Origin: Streptomyces sp. TS71-3
GTDB taxonomy: Bacteria; Actinomycetota; Actinomycetes; Streptomycetales; Streptomycetaceae
Length of the DNA: 64,000 bases
Direction of reading: 5' to 3'
Assembly (NCBI RefSeq): GCF_018327685.1
Contig: NZ_BNEL01000003.1
Location: 124,001-188,000, forward strand
Shown here: piece after piece, positions 10,482 through 19,922 of the stretch
How positions within the stretch are numbered: position 1 is the stretch's first letter
Layout: the number at the start of each line of letters is the position of its first letter
The notes under the pieces: model-generated
Databases searched by the model: none
Told to the model about the DNA's origin: nothing
What the model saw: the letters and a program-made list of their open reading frames with translations, nothing else
Program-made: the position numbers and the translations under genes

Positions 10482-10499
10482 TTGTGCAACGGAGCACAA
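10482..10499. promoter_or_regulatory. Palindrome in the 5' region of the lipoprotein gene
   Basis: ttgtgc and gcacaa (10482-10487 and 10494-10499) form a perfect inverted repeat with a six-base spacer, 19 bases upstream of the TTG start. It could be an operator or a leader hairpin. No regulator can be assigned. Confidence 0.35.
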
Positions 10500-10708
10500 G
10501 CTTGCGGTGATCGATGTTATGCAGTCCTGGTGGCGGGGGCCACCGATTCGGCGGACTGAATCGACCAACGATTCGGGAACAGCCGGGGCACTCCCTCCCC
10601 AACCATCCTTTGTCGTCCGCCCCAATCGTCCCTCGTCGTCCCTTGTCGGCCGCGACCGCGCGGGCGCGATGTCGTCCGCGACCGCGCTCCGTTCGTTCAA
10701 GGAACGCT

Positions 10709-12328
10709 TCAGGCGCGCACCTGCCCCAGCCACTGGAGCGTGCTCTGGATCTCTGCGGCGAACGGATGGCCGGGCCCGTGCCGGAGCCGGGCGTCGTGCA
10801 GCAGCTTTCCCAGCGTGTCGTGGGCCGCGGCCTGGTCGCCGAGCGCGAGCAGCAGATGGCCGATGCGGCGCCGGATGTCGAGCGCGACGGACGGCTCGTC
10901 CGCGGGGGCGCTCTCCGCGTATGGGTTGGCCGGGTAGGCGGCGCGCTGGTCGTAAGGGGCGGCCGAATCGCGCGGGTCGTGCCGGTGCTCGAAGTGCGGC
11001 AGCAGCGCGCGGTACTCGGCCAGGGCCGCCGCCGGCTCGCCGAGCTGCTCCAGGCACTGGGCGGCGTCGTAGCGGAACCGCAGCGACTGCTCGTCGCCCA
11101 CGCCGCGCTCGGCGGCGCGCTGCTCGGCGAGGTCCCGCAGTTCGGGCAGCGCGCGCCGGTACTGCCCGTCGTCCATCAGCGTGGCCGCGTACTGCTTGCG
11201 GAGGGTGCGCACGACCCCCGAGTGCTCGCCGTGCTGGGCCGCGGCGGCCGGCAGGAGCGCACCGAGGGTGTCCACGGCCTGGGTGATGCGGCCCTCTCCG
11301 AGCAGCCGTTTGACCTCGTCGATGACCGCTGCGACATCCGTGCGCCCGTCCGCCGGGCCCGCGGGACGGCTCGCTGGACGCGGGGGCACGACGGCACGAT
11401 CCGGCCAGGGGGCGCCCGGGCGCAGGAAGGGGCGGGTGGGGTCGAGGGCACCGCCCGACGGGGCCCCGTGCGCGCCGCGCACCGGCAGCAGCGGAAGCAG
11501 TTCCTCGTAGACCTCCTGCGCGGAGGCGGGCCGGTGCTGGGGGTCCTTGGCGAGCAGCCGGCCCACCAGGGAGTCCAGGGCGGCCGGCACCTCGGGGCGG
11601 AGCTGGCGCACCGGCAGGGGCTGCTCGTACAGGTGCCGGTAGAGGACCCCGAGGGCGGTGTTCCCCGCGAACGGGACCGTGCCGCTGAGCAGTTCGTACA
11701 GCACCACCCCCAGCGCGTACAGGTCGGTGCCCGGCCCGACGACGCCGCTCATCGCCTGCTCGGGGGCCATGTAGGCGGGGCTGCCGATGGCGGAGCCGGT
11801 GTGGGTGAGGCGTGTGGTGTCGGTGTCCATGACGGAGGCGACGCCGAGGTCCAGGATGGTGACGGTGCCGTCCTGGCGCACCATCACGTTCCGCGGCTTG
11901 AGGTCGCGGTGCACGACCGGGACGGCGTGCACAGCGCTGAGCACGGCGCACAGTTGCGCGGCGACGGCGACGGCCCACTGCCAGGGGTAGGGCTGGCCCC
12001 CGCCGAAGCGCGCGAGGTGGTCGGCGAGGTCGGCGCCGTCCACGTACTGCATGACCAGGTACAGCTCCTCGCCCTCGCTGCCCGCGTCGTGCACGGTCAC
12101 CAGGCCGGGGTGGTCGACCTGGGCGGTGACCCGGCACTCGCGCAGGAAGCGGCGGCGCAGCCCGTCGGTCTGCTCGGCGTCGGTGCCGGTGGCGATGTCG
12201 GGGCGGAGCAGTTTGACCGCGACCCGGCGGTCGAGGCGCCCGTCGTAGGCCGTCCAGACCTGGCCCATGCCGCCCTGTCCGATGAGCTTGGACAGTTCGT
12301 AGCGGCCGGCGACGGTGCGGACGCTCAC
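10709..12328 (-). CDS. Ser/Thr protein kinase (PknB-like) with helical-repeat C-terminus
   Basis: The 539-residue cytoplasmic protein has a Hanks-type kinase domain at about 8-275. It contains the glycine loop IGQGGMGQV (16-24), the ATP-binding Lys39, catalytic HRDLKPRN (140-147), the metal-binding Asp as DLG (160-162) and MAPEQA. No membrane segment or PASTA repeats follow. The C-terminal 200 residues look like a TPR-type helical array (for example REVLRKQYAATL-type helices and LALGDQAAAHDTLGKLL). The GTG start at 12328 overlaps the stop of the upstream membrane-protein gene by four bases, so the two are translationally coupled and probably work together. The substrate is unknown. Confidence 0.9.
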   Translation of the reverse strand: MSVRTVAGRYELSKLIGQGGMGQVWTAYDGRLDRRVAVKLLRPDIATGTDAEQTDGLRRRFLRECRVTAQVDHPGLVTVHDAGSEGEELYLVMQYVDGADLADHLARFGGGQPYPWQWAVAVAAQLCAVLSAVHAVPVVHRDLKPRNVMVRQDGTVTILDLGVASVMDTDTTRLTHTGSAIGSPAYMAPEQAMSGVVGPGTDLYALGVVLYELLSGTVPFAGNTALGVLYRHLYEQPLPVRQLRPEVPAALDSLVGRLLAKDPQHRPASAQEVYEELLPLLPVRGAHGAPSGGALDPTRPFLRPGAPWPDRAVVPPRPASRPAGPADGRTDVAAVIDEVKRLLGEGRITQAVDTLGALLPAAAAQHGEHSGVVRTLRKQYAATLMDDGQYRRALPELRDLAEQRAAERGVGDEQSLRFRYDAAQCLEQLGEPAAALAEYRALLPHFEHRHDPRDSAAPYDQRAAYPANPYAESAPADEPSVALDIRRRIGHLLLALGDQAAAHDTLGKLLHDARLRHGPGHPFAAEIQSTLQWLGQVRA

Positions 12329-13065
12329 CGGTCCGCCTCCGGGCCCGGCCCGCCCTCGTCACCCTGGCGCCGCAGGTAGTCGCTGAGCTCGTCGAGCTCG
12401 GCGCGTACCTGGTCGATACGGGCGTGGGCGGGGCGGCCCGGCGGCGGGGTCACCGGCATCGGGACGGCGTACGGCAGGGGACCCGAGGGTCCCGGCGGCG
12501 GAGTACGGTCCCGCCCCGGCGGCGGGGTCCGGTCCCGCCCCGGCATCTCCGGTCCCATCGGCTGCGTCGGGCCGCGGTGGTCGGGCCGGGACGGTGGCGG
12601 CCCCGCGGCGGCGTGGTGCTGGGGCACGGTGGCCGGCGGGGGCGGCGTGTGGGGTCCGGGATAGCCGGGGCCCGCGTGCGGCGGCTGCGGCCCGGGGAGG
12701 TGCCCGCCGCCGGGGGCCGCGCCCGGCCAGGGGACCTCGAAGTGGCGGATGTCCGCGTACAGGAAGTAGGCCGTGGCACCGACGCCGGTGAACATCAGGA
12801 TGATCAGCCCGAAGGCGAAGGTACCGGTGCCGGCGACCTGGGCGCCGACGAAGCACAGCAGCGCGAGGGCCGTGGCCCCCACGCCGGTCCAGAACACCGC
12901 CCAGTCGGACTTCTTCCTGGTCAACGTGGCCACTCTCAGCAACCCGGCCCAGGACAGGAATCCGAAGCTGAACAGCGAGACCAGTATGAAGATCACGCGC
13001 AGCACCACGAGCGTTGCGGTCGAGGGGCGCCGGGACTGCGGCGGCGCAAGACCGGGGCCGTACAT
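12325..13065 (-). CDS. Small membrane protein with proline-rich tail, coupled to the kinase
   Basis: This 246-residue protein has three predicted membrane segments in its first 130 residues (around LVVLRVIFILVSLFSFGFLSW, then WTGVGATALALLCFVGAQVAG, then FGLIILMFTGVGATAYFLY). A Pro/Gly/His-rich cytoplasmic region of about 90 residues follows, including a repeated GRDRTPPP motif, and then a short amphipathic helix RIDQVRAELDELSDYL. It overlaps the kinase gene by GTGA. The arrangement suggests a membrane partner or substrate of the kinase, and the Thr-Pro repeats are candidate phosphorylation sites; both are inference. The ATG at 13065 has GGGAG six bases upstream. Confidence 0.8.
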   Translation of the reverse strand: MYGPGLAPPQSRRPSTATLVVLRVIFILVSLFSFGFLSWAGLLRVATLTRKKSDWAVFWTGVGATALALLCFVGAQVAGTGTFAFGLIILMFTGVGATAYFLYADIRHFEVPWPGAAPGGGHLPGPQPPHAGPGYPGPHTPPPPATVPQHHAAAGPPPSRPDHRGPTQPMGPEMPGRDRTPPPGRDRTPPPGPSGPLPYAVPMPVTPPPGRPAHARIDQVRAELDELSDYLRRQGDEGGPGPEADR

Positions 13066-13312
13066 GAATGCTCCCAGGAACACGGCGTTGCCGGGCGGCT
13101 GCCCGGCTGGGCATACGGCACCTCCCACGTCCGCAAGGCAGTTCTGACTGCTGCGGGCGGCCCGACAGGCGTGCGGGTGCTGCTCCCAGAGCGTATAGGG
13201 CGGCTCGAACAGACGGTCATAGGCTGTACGCCCGAGCCTGTCGCGCGCCCGGGCCCCCGCACGCGAGGCGCGCAGGGACCGCCGGCCACGGCACGATCGC
13301 GCGGGGCCCCGG

Positions 13313-16300
13313 CTACGCCCCCAGGATCGACGTCAGGAACTCGCCCGTCCACGACAGCAGTTCGCGTCCCGTCAGCGGCTTGCCGCCCACCTTCGCGGTC
13401 TTCGGGCGCGGAACGAGGAGCTGGCGGGTGGCCGCCTTGACGACCGTCCCCGGGTAGAGGCGCTTCAGGCGCAGCTCCTGCGACTCGCGCAACTCCAGCC
13501 GGGAAGGCCCCGCGTCGGCACCCTTCGAGGCGCTGTCGGGGGACGATCGAGAGGGGCGCGCGCCAGCGCTCGTTGAGGGGTGGTGGTCGGGTGACGGGAG
13601 GGAGAACCGGATCGAGTTGCCCTGGAGGACGATCTCGCCCGCGCCGCACGCCCGCGCCAGCATCCGCAGGCCCGCGACGAGGAGGAGGTTCTCCACCGGC
13701 TCGGGCATCTTGCCGTAGCGGTCGGTGAGTTCCTCGCGGACCGCCTTGATGTCCTCCTCGGAGTTGGCCGAGGCGATGGCCCGGTACGCCTGGAGGCGCA
13801 GCCGCTCGCCGGGCGCGTAGTCGTGCGGGACGTGCGCGTCGACCGGCAGCTCGATCTTGACCTCCAGCGGCGGCTCCTCCGGGGCCTCGCCGCCCTCGAC
13901 GGAGGCGCGGTAGTCCGCGACCGCCTCGCCGACCATGCGCACGTACAGGTCGAAGCCGACGCCCGCGATGTGGCCGGACTGCTCGCCGCCGAGGAGGTTG
14001 CCCGCGCCGCGGATCTCCAGGTCCTTCATCGCCACGTACATGCCCGCACCCATCTCGGTGTGCTGCGCGATGGTGGCGAGGCGCTCGTGGGCGGTCTCCG
14101 TGAGCGGCTTCTCCGGCGGGTAGAGGAAGTAGGCGTAGCCGCGCTCGCGGCCGCGGCCGACGCGGCCGCGGAGCTGGTGGAGCTGGCTCAGGCCGAAGTT
14201 GTCGCCGCGCTCGACGATGAGGGTGTTGGCGTTGGAGATGTCGATGCCGGACTCGACGATGGTCGTCGACACCAGCACGTCGAACCTCTTCTCCCAGAAG
14301 TCCACCACCACCTGCTCCAGCGCCTGTTCGGACATCTGGCCGTGCGCGGTGGCGATCCGGGCCTCGGGCACGATCTCCCGCAGCCTCGCGGCGGCGCGGT
14401 CGATCGACTCGACCCTGTTGTGGATGTAGAAGACCTGGCCCTCGCGGAGCAGCTCGCGGCGGATCGCGGCGCCGATCTGCCGCTCCTCGTAGGGCCCGAC
14501 GAACGTGAGCACCGGGTGCCGCTCCTCCGGCGGCGTGGTGATCGTCGACATCTCGCGGATGCCCGTCACCGCCATCTCCAGCGTCCGCGGGATGGGAGTG
14601 GCGGACATGGTGAGCACGTCCACGTTGGCGCGCAGCTTCTTGAGCTGCTCCTTGTGCTCGACGCCGAACCGCTGCTCCTCGTCGACGATCACGAGCCCGA
14701 GGTCCTTGAACCTGGTCTCCGACGAGAACAGCCGGTGGGTGCCGATGACGATGTCCACCGCGCCGTCCCGCAGCCCCTCCAGCACGGCCTTCGCCTCGGT
14801 GTCCGTCTGGAACCGGGAGAGCGCCCTGACGGACACCGGGAACTGCCCGTACCGCTCCGAGAACGTGCTGAAGTGCTGCTGCACCAGCAGCGTGGTCGGC
14901 ACCAGCACGGCGACCTGCTTGCCGTCCTGGACCGCCTTGAACGCGGCGCGCACCGCGATCTCCGTCTTGCCGTAGCCGACGTCGCCGCAGATCAGACGGT
15001 CCATGGGGATCGTCTTCTCCATGTCCTCCTTGACCTCGGCGATGGTGGTGAGCTGGTCGGGCGTCTCCGCGTAGGGGAAGGCGTCCTCCAGCTCGCGCTG
15101 CCAGGGGGTGTCGGGACCGAAGCCGTACCCGGGCGCGGCCATCCGGGCGGAGTAGAGCCTGATCAGGTCGGCCGCGATCTCCTTGACGGCCTTCTTCGCG
15201 CGGGCCTTCGTCTTCGTCCAGTCGGCGCCGCCGAGGCGGTGCAGCGTCGGGGCCTCGCCGCCGACGTACTTGGTGATCTGCTCCAGCTGGTCGGTGGGGA
15301 TGTAGAGCCGGTCACCGGGCTGGCCGCGCTTGGCCGGGGCGTACTCGACCACCAGGTACTCGCGGGTGGCGCCCTGCACGGTGCGCTGCGCCATCTCGAT
15401 GTAGCGGCCCACGCCGTGCTGCTCGTGGACGATGTAGTCGCCCGACTCCAGGGTGAGCGGGTCGATGGTCTTGCGGCGCCGGGCCGGCATCCGGGCGCCG
15501 TCGCGTCCCGCGGCCTTCTGGCCGGACAGGTCGGTCTCGGTGAGCACGGCGAGGCGCTGCGCGGCGTCGACGAAGCCGTGGTCGATGGAGCCGCACGCCA
15601 CGTGCACCACGGACGGGGTGAGCCCGGCCAGGTCGGTGTCGAGGCGGGCGGCGATGCCCTCGCCGCCGAGCACCTCCACGGTGCGCGCCGCCGTGCCGTG
15701 GCCCTCGGTGACGTAGACCGTGCGCCAGCCGTCGGCGAGCCACTGCTTGGTGTCCGCGAGGGCGCGCGCGGTGTCGCCGCGGTAGCTCTCCGGTGCGTGC
15801 ATGCCGAGCTTGAGGATGTCCGACGTCTCGTCGGCGTAGTCCTCGGCGAGCGCCTCGTCACCGGCGAACGGTGAGAGCGACCACCACATCATGCCCAGCT
15901 CCCGGGCCCGCTCGCGGACGTCCGCGATGGACCACAGGGAGGCCGCGCCGACGTCGATCGGCGCCTGGCCGCCCGCCCGTCGCCCGCCACCACCCTCGAC
16001 CGAGCGGGCTTCGCCCGTACGCCATGATTCGGCGCTCGCCGCCCACGACGCCTCAAGGAACTCCTGGCTGGTGGCCACCAGGTCGGCAGCCCGGGTGCGC
16101 ACCCGCTCCGGGTCGCACACCACCGCCATGCTGCGCGCCGGCATCACGTCGAGCAGCAGCTCCATGTCGTCGACCAGGACCGGCGCCAGGGACTCCATGC
16201 CCTCCACGGCGATGCCCTCGGCGATCTTGCCGAGCAGCTCGGCCAGCTCGGGGTGGTCCTCGGCCAGCGCGGCGGCGCGCGTCCGTACCTCGTCGGTGAG

Positions 16301-17020
16301 CAGCAGCTCACGGCAGGGCGGCGCCCACAGGCCGTGCTCGGCGACCTCAAGGGAACGCTGGTCGGCGACCTTGAAGTAGCGGATCTCCTCGATGTCGTCG
16401 CCCCAGAACTCGACGCGCAGGGGGTGCTCCTCGGTGGGCGGGAACACATCGAGGATGCCGCCGCGCACCGCGAACTCGCCGCGCTTCTCGACCAGCTCCA
16501 CGCGCGCGTACGCGGCCGCCGCGAGCGCGTCGACGATCTCCTCCAGATCGGCCTGCATCCCCGTGCGCAACGCCACCGGCTCCAGGTCGCCCAGGCCCTT
16601 GACCTGCGGCTGGAGCACGGAACGGACAGCGGCGACGACCACCTGGACGGGGCCCGTCTCGGGGTCGTCCGCGCTGGGGTGGGCGAGCCGGCGCAGCACC
16701 GCGAGGCGGCGGCCGACGGTGTCCGAGCGCGGAGAGAGCCGCTCGTGCGGCAGCGTCTCCCAGGAGGGGTACTCCACCACGCCGTCCGGCGGCAGCAGGC
16801 TGCGCAGCGCCGCGGCCAGGTCCTCCGCCTCGCGGCCGGTCGCGGTCACGGCCAGTACGGGGCGCCCGGTCTCGCGCGCCAGCGCGGCCACCGAGAGGGG
16901 GCGTGCGGCGGGCGGGCCGACCAGGTCGACATGCATACGGTTACCGTCGGTGGCCGCGGTGACCGCTTCCGCCAGGGCCGCGTCCTTGACGACGGCGTCG
17001 AGCAGGCCATGCAGGCTCAT
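13313..17020 (-). CDS. mfd: Transcription-repair coupling factor Mfd
   Basis: Mfd removes RNA polymerase stalled at DNA lesions and recruits UvrA. The 1235-residue protein shows the UvrB-like N-terminal part (YPSWETLPHERLSPRSDTVGRRL), the CarD-like RNA-polymerase-interaction domain (YIVHEQHGVGRYIEM) and the superfamily-2 translocase. The latter has Walker A GDVGYGKTEIA, DEEQRFGVEHKE, TMSATPIPRTLEMA and VESGIDISNANTLIVE. The TRCF C-terminal domain follows. A Ser/Pro/Asp-rich insert (13515-13605) interrupts that last domain and looks like a recent low-complexity expansion. The start chosen is the ATG at 17020 (MSLHGLLDAVVKD). A neighbour order with mazG and eno is typical for actinobacteria. 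Confidence 0.96.
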   Translation of the reverse strand: MSLHGLLDAVVKDAALAEAVTAATDGNRMHVDLVGPPAARPLSVAALARETGRPVLAVTATGREAEDLAAALRSLLPPDGVVEYPSWETLPHERLSPRSDTVGRRLAVLRRLAHPSADDPETGPVQVVVAAVRSVLQPQVKGLGDLEPVALRTGMQADLEEIVDALAAAAYARVELVEKRGEFAVRGGILDVFPPTEEHPLRVEFWGDDIEEIRYFKVADQRSLEVAEHGLWAPPCRELLLTDEVRTRAAALAEDHPELAELLGKIAEGIAVEGMESLAPVLVDDMELLLDVMPARSMAVVCDPERVRTRAADLVATSQEFLEASWAASAESWRTGEARSVEGGGGRRAGGQAPIDVGAASLWSIADVRERARELGMMWWSLSPFAGDEALAEDYADETSDILKLGMHAPESYRGDTARALADTKQWLADGWRTVYVTEGHGTAARTVEVLGGEGIAARLDTDLAGLTPSVVHVACGSIDHGFVDAAQRLAVLTETDLSGQKAAGRDGARMPARRRKTIDPLTLESGDYIVHEQHGVGRYIEMAQRTVQGATREYLVVEYAPAKRGQPGDRLYIPTDQLEQITKYVGGEAPTLHRLGGADWTKTKARAKKAVKEIAADLIRLYSARMAAPGYGFGPDTPWQRELEDAFPYAETPDQLTTIAEVKEDMEKTIPMDRLICGDVGYGKTEIAVRAAFKAVQDGKQVAVLVPTTLLVQQHFSTFSERYGQFPVSVRALSRFQTDTEAKAVLEGLRDGAVDIVIGTHRLFSSETRFKDLGLVIVDEEQRFGVEHKEQLKKLRANVDVLTMSATPIPRTLEMAVTGIREMSTITTPPEERHPVLTFVGPYEERQIGAAIRRELLREGQVFYIHNRVESIDRAAARLREIVPEARIATAHGQMSEQALEQVVVDFWEKRFDVLVSTTIVESGIDISNANTLIVERGDNFGLSQLHQLRGRVGRGRERGYAYFLYPPEKPLTETAHERLATIAQHTEMGAGMYVAMKDLEIRGAGNLLGGEQSGHIAGVGFDLYVRMVGEAVADYRASVEGGEAPEEPPLEVKIELPVDAHVPHDYAPGERLRLQAYRAIASANSEEDIKAVREELTDRYGKMPEPVENLLLVAGLRMLARACGAGEIVLQGNSIRFSLPSPDHHPSTSAGARPSRSSPDSASKGADAGPSRLELRESQELRLKRLYPGTVVKAATRQLLVPRPKTAKVGGKPLTGRELLSWTGEFLTSILGA

Positions 17021-17136
17021 GAACAGGGTTTCCGTCCGGGTGGGCAGCGCGAACACCGGCCAAGCGCCTTTCTGGCGGGCCGGAGCCTCCAGCCTACGAC
17101 TCCGAGGAGGCGCCGTGCCGCGCGCGTGGGAGCGGT

Positions 17137-17166
17137 GACCCCGGGGCTCGCCTTGCCCCCGGGGTC
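17137..17166. terminator. Hairpin upstream of mfd
   Basis: gaccccgggg (17137-17146) and ccccggggtc (17157-17166) form a perfect 10-bp stem with a ten-base loop. It lies between the ABC-transporter terminator and the mfd start, so it could be part of the mfd leader or a second terminator. Confidence 0.45.
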
Positions 17167-17264
17167 TCTGGGCGCCGGGGGCGGGGGCTTGGGTGACCCG
17201 ATGTCCCCCGGGGGCGCGAGGCTGTGTCCTGGGGGTACCTCCCGCGCCCCTGTCGGGGCGCACC

Positions 17265-17305
17265 GCACGGCGCCCGGACGCCTGTGCTGCGTCCGGGCGC
17301 CGTGC
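17265..17305 (-). terminator. Terminator of the ABC exporter operon
   Basis: The 17-base arms gcacggcgcccggacgc (17265-17281) and gcgtccgggcgccgtgc (17289-17305) are perfectly complementary around a seven-base loop. The hairpin lies about 50 bases beyond the permease stop codon on the minus strand, the right position for an intrinsic terminator. Confidence 0.85.
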
Positions 17306-17351
17306 CCCCCGTTACCCCCGCTCAGTGGTCGGCGATTCGAGCGCTACGCGC

Positions 17352-19922
17352 TCATTCCGTGGCGATGGCCCCCAGGACGTTCATCCGGCCGGCCCGGAAG
17401 GCCGGGAGGAGGGCCGCGACGAGGCCCACGAACGCCGAGCCGATGAAGACCGTGATGATCGTCGGCCAGGGGATGTCCAGGGTGCGCAGGCCCTCCAGGG
17501 CCAGCAGCTTCTGGGCCGTGGCCCCCCAGCCCATGCCCAGGCCGAGGCCGAGCAGGGCGCCGAAGAGGGCGATCACCACCGACTCCAGGCGGATCATGCG
17601 GCGCAGCTGGCGCCGGGAGAGCCCGATGGCGCGCATCAGGCCGATCTCCCGGGTGCGCTCCACCACCGACAGTGCCAGCGTGTTCACCACGCCGAGCACG
17701 GCGACGATGATCGCCAGAGCCAGCAGGGCGTAGACCAGATTGAGGAGCTGGCCTATCTGGTCCTTCAGTTCCTGCTTGAAGTCGGTCTGGTTCTCCACCT
17801 TGTACTGCGGGTACGCCGCCAGCGACTTCTTGAGAGCCGCGTAGGCCTGCTTCTCCTGGCCGTCCTTGGCGGCGCCGAACATGAGCAGGTTCTGCGGCAC
17901 CCGGTCGGCCGGGAGGTACTGCCGGGCCGTCGCGATGCTCATGTACATCGCGCCCTTGTCGATGGACGTGTCGTCCGAGGTGATCGCCGCCACCTTGAGC
18001 TTGGCCGTGCTGCCGCCGGTGAAGGCGATGGTGATGCGGTCACCGACCTTCACGTGGTTGCGGCCGGCGTAGTCCGTGCCGACGGACATGGAGTCCTTGC
18101 CGTAGGCCGCGGAGAGGTCGCCCTCGGTGGTCTCCCGGCGCAGGTCCGTCGCGTACGACGGGTCCGCGGCGACCAGCTGCTCGTTCTCCGACTTGCCGTT
18201 CGGCGCGGTCATCCTGGCGGGGACGCCCAGGTAGTGAGTGACGTGCGCCAGGCCCGGTGTGTTCTCCATGGCCTTCGCGGCCTGCGGGACGATCGTCTGG
18301 CCGGTGCTGGACTGCACGATGAAGTCCGCGCCGACCGACCTGTCCAGTTCCTCGGTGGCCGAGGCGACCATGGACGAGCCGACCACGGAGAGGCAGGCGA
18401 CCAGGGCGAGGCCGATCATCAGCGCCGCGCCGGTGGCGCCGGTGCGGCGCGGGTTGCGCAGTGCGTTGCGCTCGGCCATCCGGCCCACCGGCCCGAAGAA
18501 CCGCAGGACCACCACGCTGATCACGCGGACCACGCCGCTCGCGAGCAGCGGGCCGACCACGATGAAGCCGATCAGGGAGAGCACCACGCCGAGGCCGAGC
18601 CAGAGCGAGCCCTGCATCGCCTTCTCCGCGCCCGCCGAGGCGTAGAGCGCGGCGCCGCCCCCGGCGCTGAGGAGCACGCCCAGGACGCCCCGCACCACAC
18701 CGGCCCTGCCGTCCGTCGTGTTGCCGGAGTCCCGCAGTGCCGCCATCGGCGAGACCTTCCCGGCGCGGCGGGCCGGGAGGTAGGCGGCGAGCACGGTGAC
18801 GATGACACCGAGCAGCAGACCGGCGGTGGGAGTCGTCCACTTGACCGTCAGGTCGCCTGTGGACAGCTCCATGCCGAGGCCGGACATCAGCTTCATCAGC
18901 CCCACGGCCAGGCCGACTCCTGCCACCACGCCCAGCACCGAGCCGACCACGCCCAGCAGGACGGCCTCGATCAGCACGGAGCGGTTGACCTGCTTGCGGG
19001 ACGAGCCGATGGCCCGCATCAGACCTATCTCGCGGGTGCGCTGGGCGACCAGCATGGAGAAGGTGTTGATGATCAGGAAGATGCCGACCAGGAACGCGAT
19101 GCCGGCGAAGCCGAGCATGGCGTACTTCATCACGTCGAGGAAGGAACCGACCGACTTGCGGCTCTCGTCCGCCGACTCCGCCTGCGTCTTCACGGTGAAC
19201 GAGGAGCCGAGCGCCGAGCTGACCCGCTGCTTGAGCTGGTCGTTGCTCACGCCCTCGTCGGCCGTCATGGTGATCGCCGAGAAGCGGTCGGTGGAGCCGA
19301 GCAGCCTGCTCTGCGAGGTGGGCGTGTCGAAGTAGACGATCGCCGCGCCCGGGTTGGTCACCTTGAAGGTGGCTATGCCGGAGATCCGCGCCGTGAGGTC
19401 ACCGGTGGCGGTGATGGTGCGCAGGCCCTCGCCCAGCTTGAGGTGGTGCTTGTCGGCCGTGTCCGCGTCGACCATCACCTCGGAGGGGCCTCTCGGGGCG
19501 TGGCCCGAGGTGATGTCCATCGAACGGCGGTCGTTCTGCGTCCAGTTGCCGGCAATGGTCGGGGCGCCCGTGTCGGAGCCCATGTTCTTGTTGTGGGCGT
19601 CGACGACGGTGACCTTCTCGCTGCTCACCGCGCCCTCGGCGGACTTCACGCCGTCCACGGCGCGCACCTTCGCCAGGAGGGAGGAGGGCAGCGACAGCGG
19701 CCGGCCGTTGTCCGACTGCGGGCGGTCCTTCTCCACCTTGGGGTTGACCGTGACATCCGCGGCCGTCACGGCGAAGAGCTTGTCGAACGTGGTGTTCATG
19801 GTGTCCGTGAACACGAGCGTGCCGCAGACGAACGCCACCGAGAGCAGGACGGCGATGGCGGAGAGCGCCATGCGGCCCTTGTGCGCGAGGAAATTGCGCA
19901 TCGAGGTCCTGAGGACGGTCAT
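17352..19922 (-). CDS. ABC transporter permease, FtsX/MacB superfamily (two FtsX units)
   Basis: This 856-residue membrane protein has the duplicated FtsX architecture of Gram-positive exporters. A first N-terminal membrane helix (residues 15-40) is followed by a large extracellular MacB-like domain to about 260. Three membrane helices carry TREIGLMRAIGSSRKQV, an internal repeat starts near 490 with its own extracellular region, and a final FtsX trio has TREIGLMRAIGLSRRQL. Such permeases use ATP hydrolysis outside the membrane cycle for mechanotransmission or peptide/lipid export rather than classic import. The ATG at 19922 overlaps the ATPase stop (ATGA), giving strict coupling. The substrate is not predictable. 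Confidence 0.93.
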   Translation of the reverse strand: MTVLRTSMRNFLAHKGRMALSAIAVLLSVAFVCGTLVFTDTMNTTFDKLFAVTAADVTVNPKVEKDRPQSDNGRPLSLPSSLLAKVRAVDGVKSAEGAVSSEKVTVVDAHNKNMGSDTGAPTIAGNWTQNDRRSMDITSGHAPRGPSEVMVDADTADKHHLKLGEGLRTITATGDLTARISGIATFKVTNPGAAIVYFDTPTSQSRLLGSTDRFSAITMTADEGVSNDQLKQRVSSALGSSFTVKTQAESADESRKSVGSFLDVMKYAMLGFAGIAFLVGIFLIINTFSMLVAQRTREIGLMRAIGSSRKQVNRSVLIEAVLLGVVGSVLGVVAGVGLAVGLMKLMSGLGMELSTGDLTVKWTTPTAGLLLGVIVTVLAAYLPARRAGKVSPMAALRDSGNTTDGRAGVVRGVLGVLLSAGGGAALYASAGAEKAMQGSLWLGLGVVLSLIGFIVVGPLLASGVVRVISVVVLRFFGPVGRMAERNALRNPRRTGATGAALMIGLALVACLSVVGSSMVASATEELDRSVGADFIVQSSTGQTIVPQAAKAMENTPGLAHVTHYLGVPARMTAPNGKSENEQLVAADPSYATDLRRETTEGDLSAAYGKDSMSVGTDYAGRNHVKVGDRITIAFTGGSTAKLKVAAITSDDTSIDKGAMYMSIATARQYLPADRVPQNLLMFGAAKDGQEKQAYAALKKSLAAYPQYKVENQTDFKQELKDQIGQLLNLVYALLALAIIVAVLGVVNTLALSVVERTREIGLMRAIGLSRRQLRRMIRLESVVIALFGALLGLGLGMGWGATAQKLLALEGLRTLDIPWPTIITVFIGSAFVGLVAALLPAFRAGRMNVLGAIATE

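Noticed and set aside
13823..15874. A plus-strand open frame of 683 codons inside mfd
   Set aside because: It is an antisense shadow of high-GC codon usage. It lacks any domain, and the minus strand encodes complete Mfd motifs. The same holds for long plus-strand frames at 2353-3930, 17193-20069, 22713-25901 and 36504-39455.
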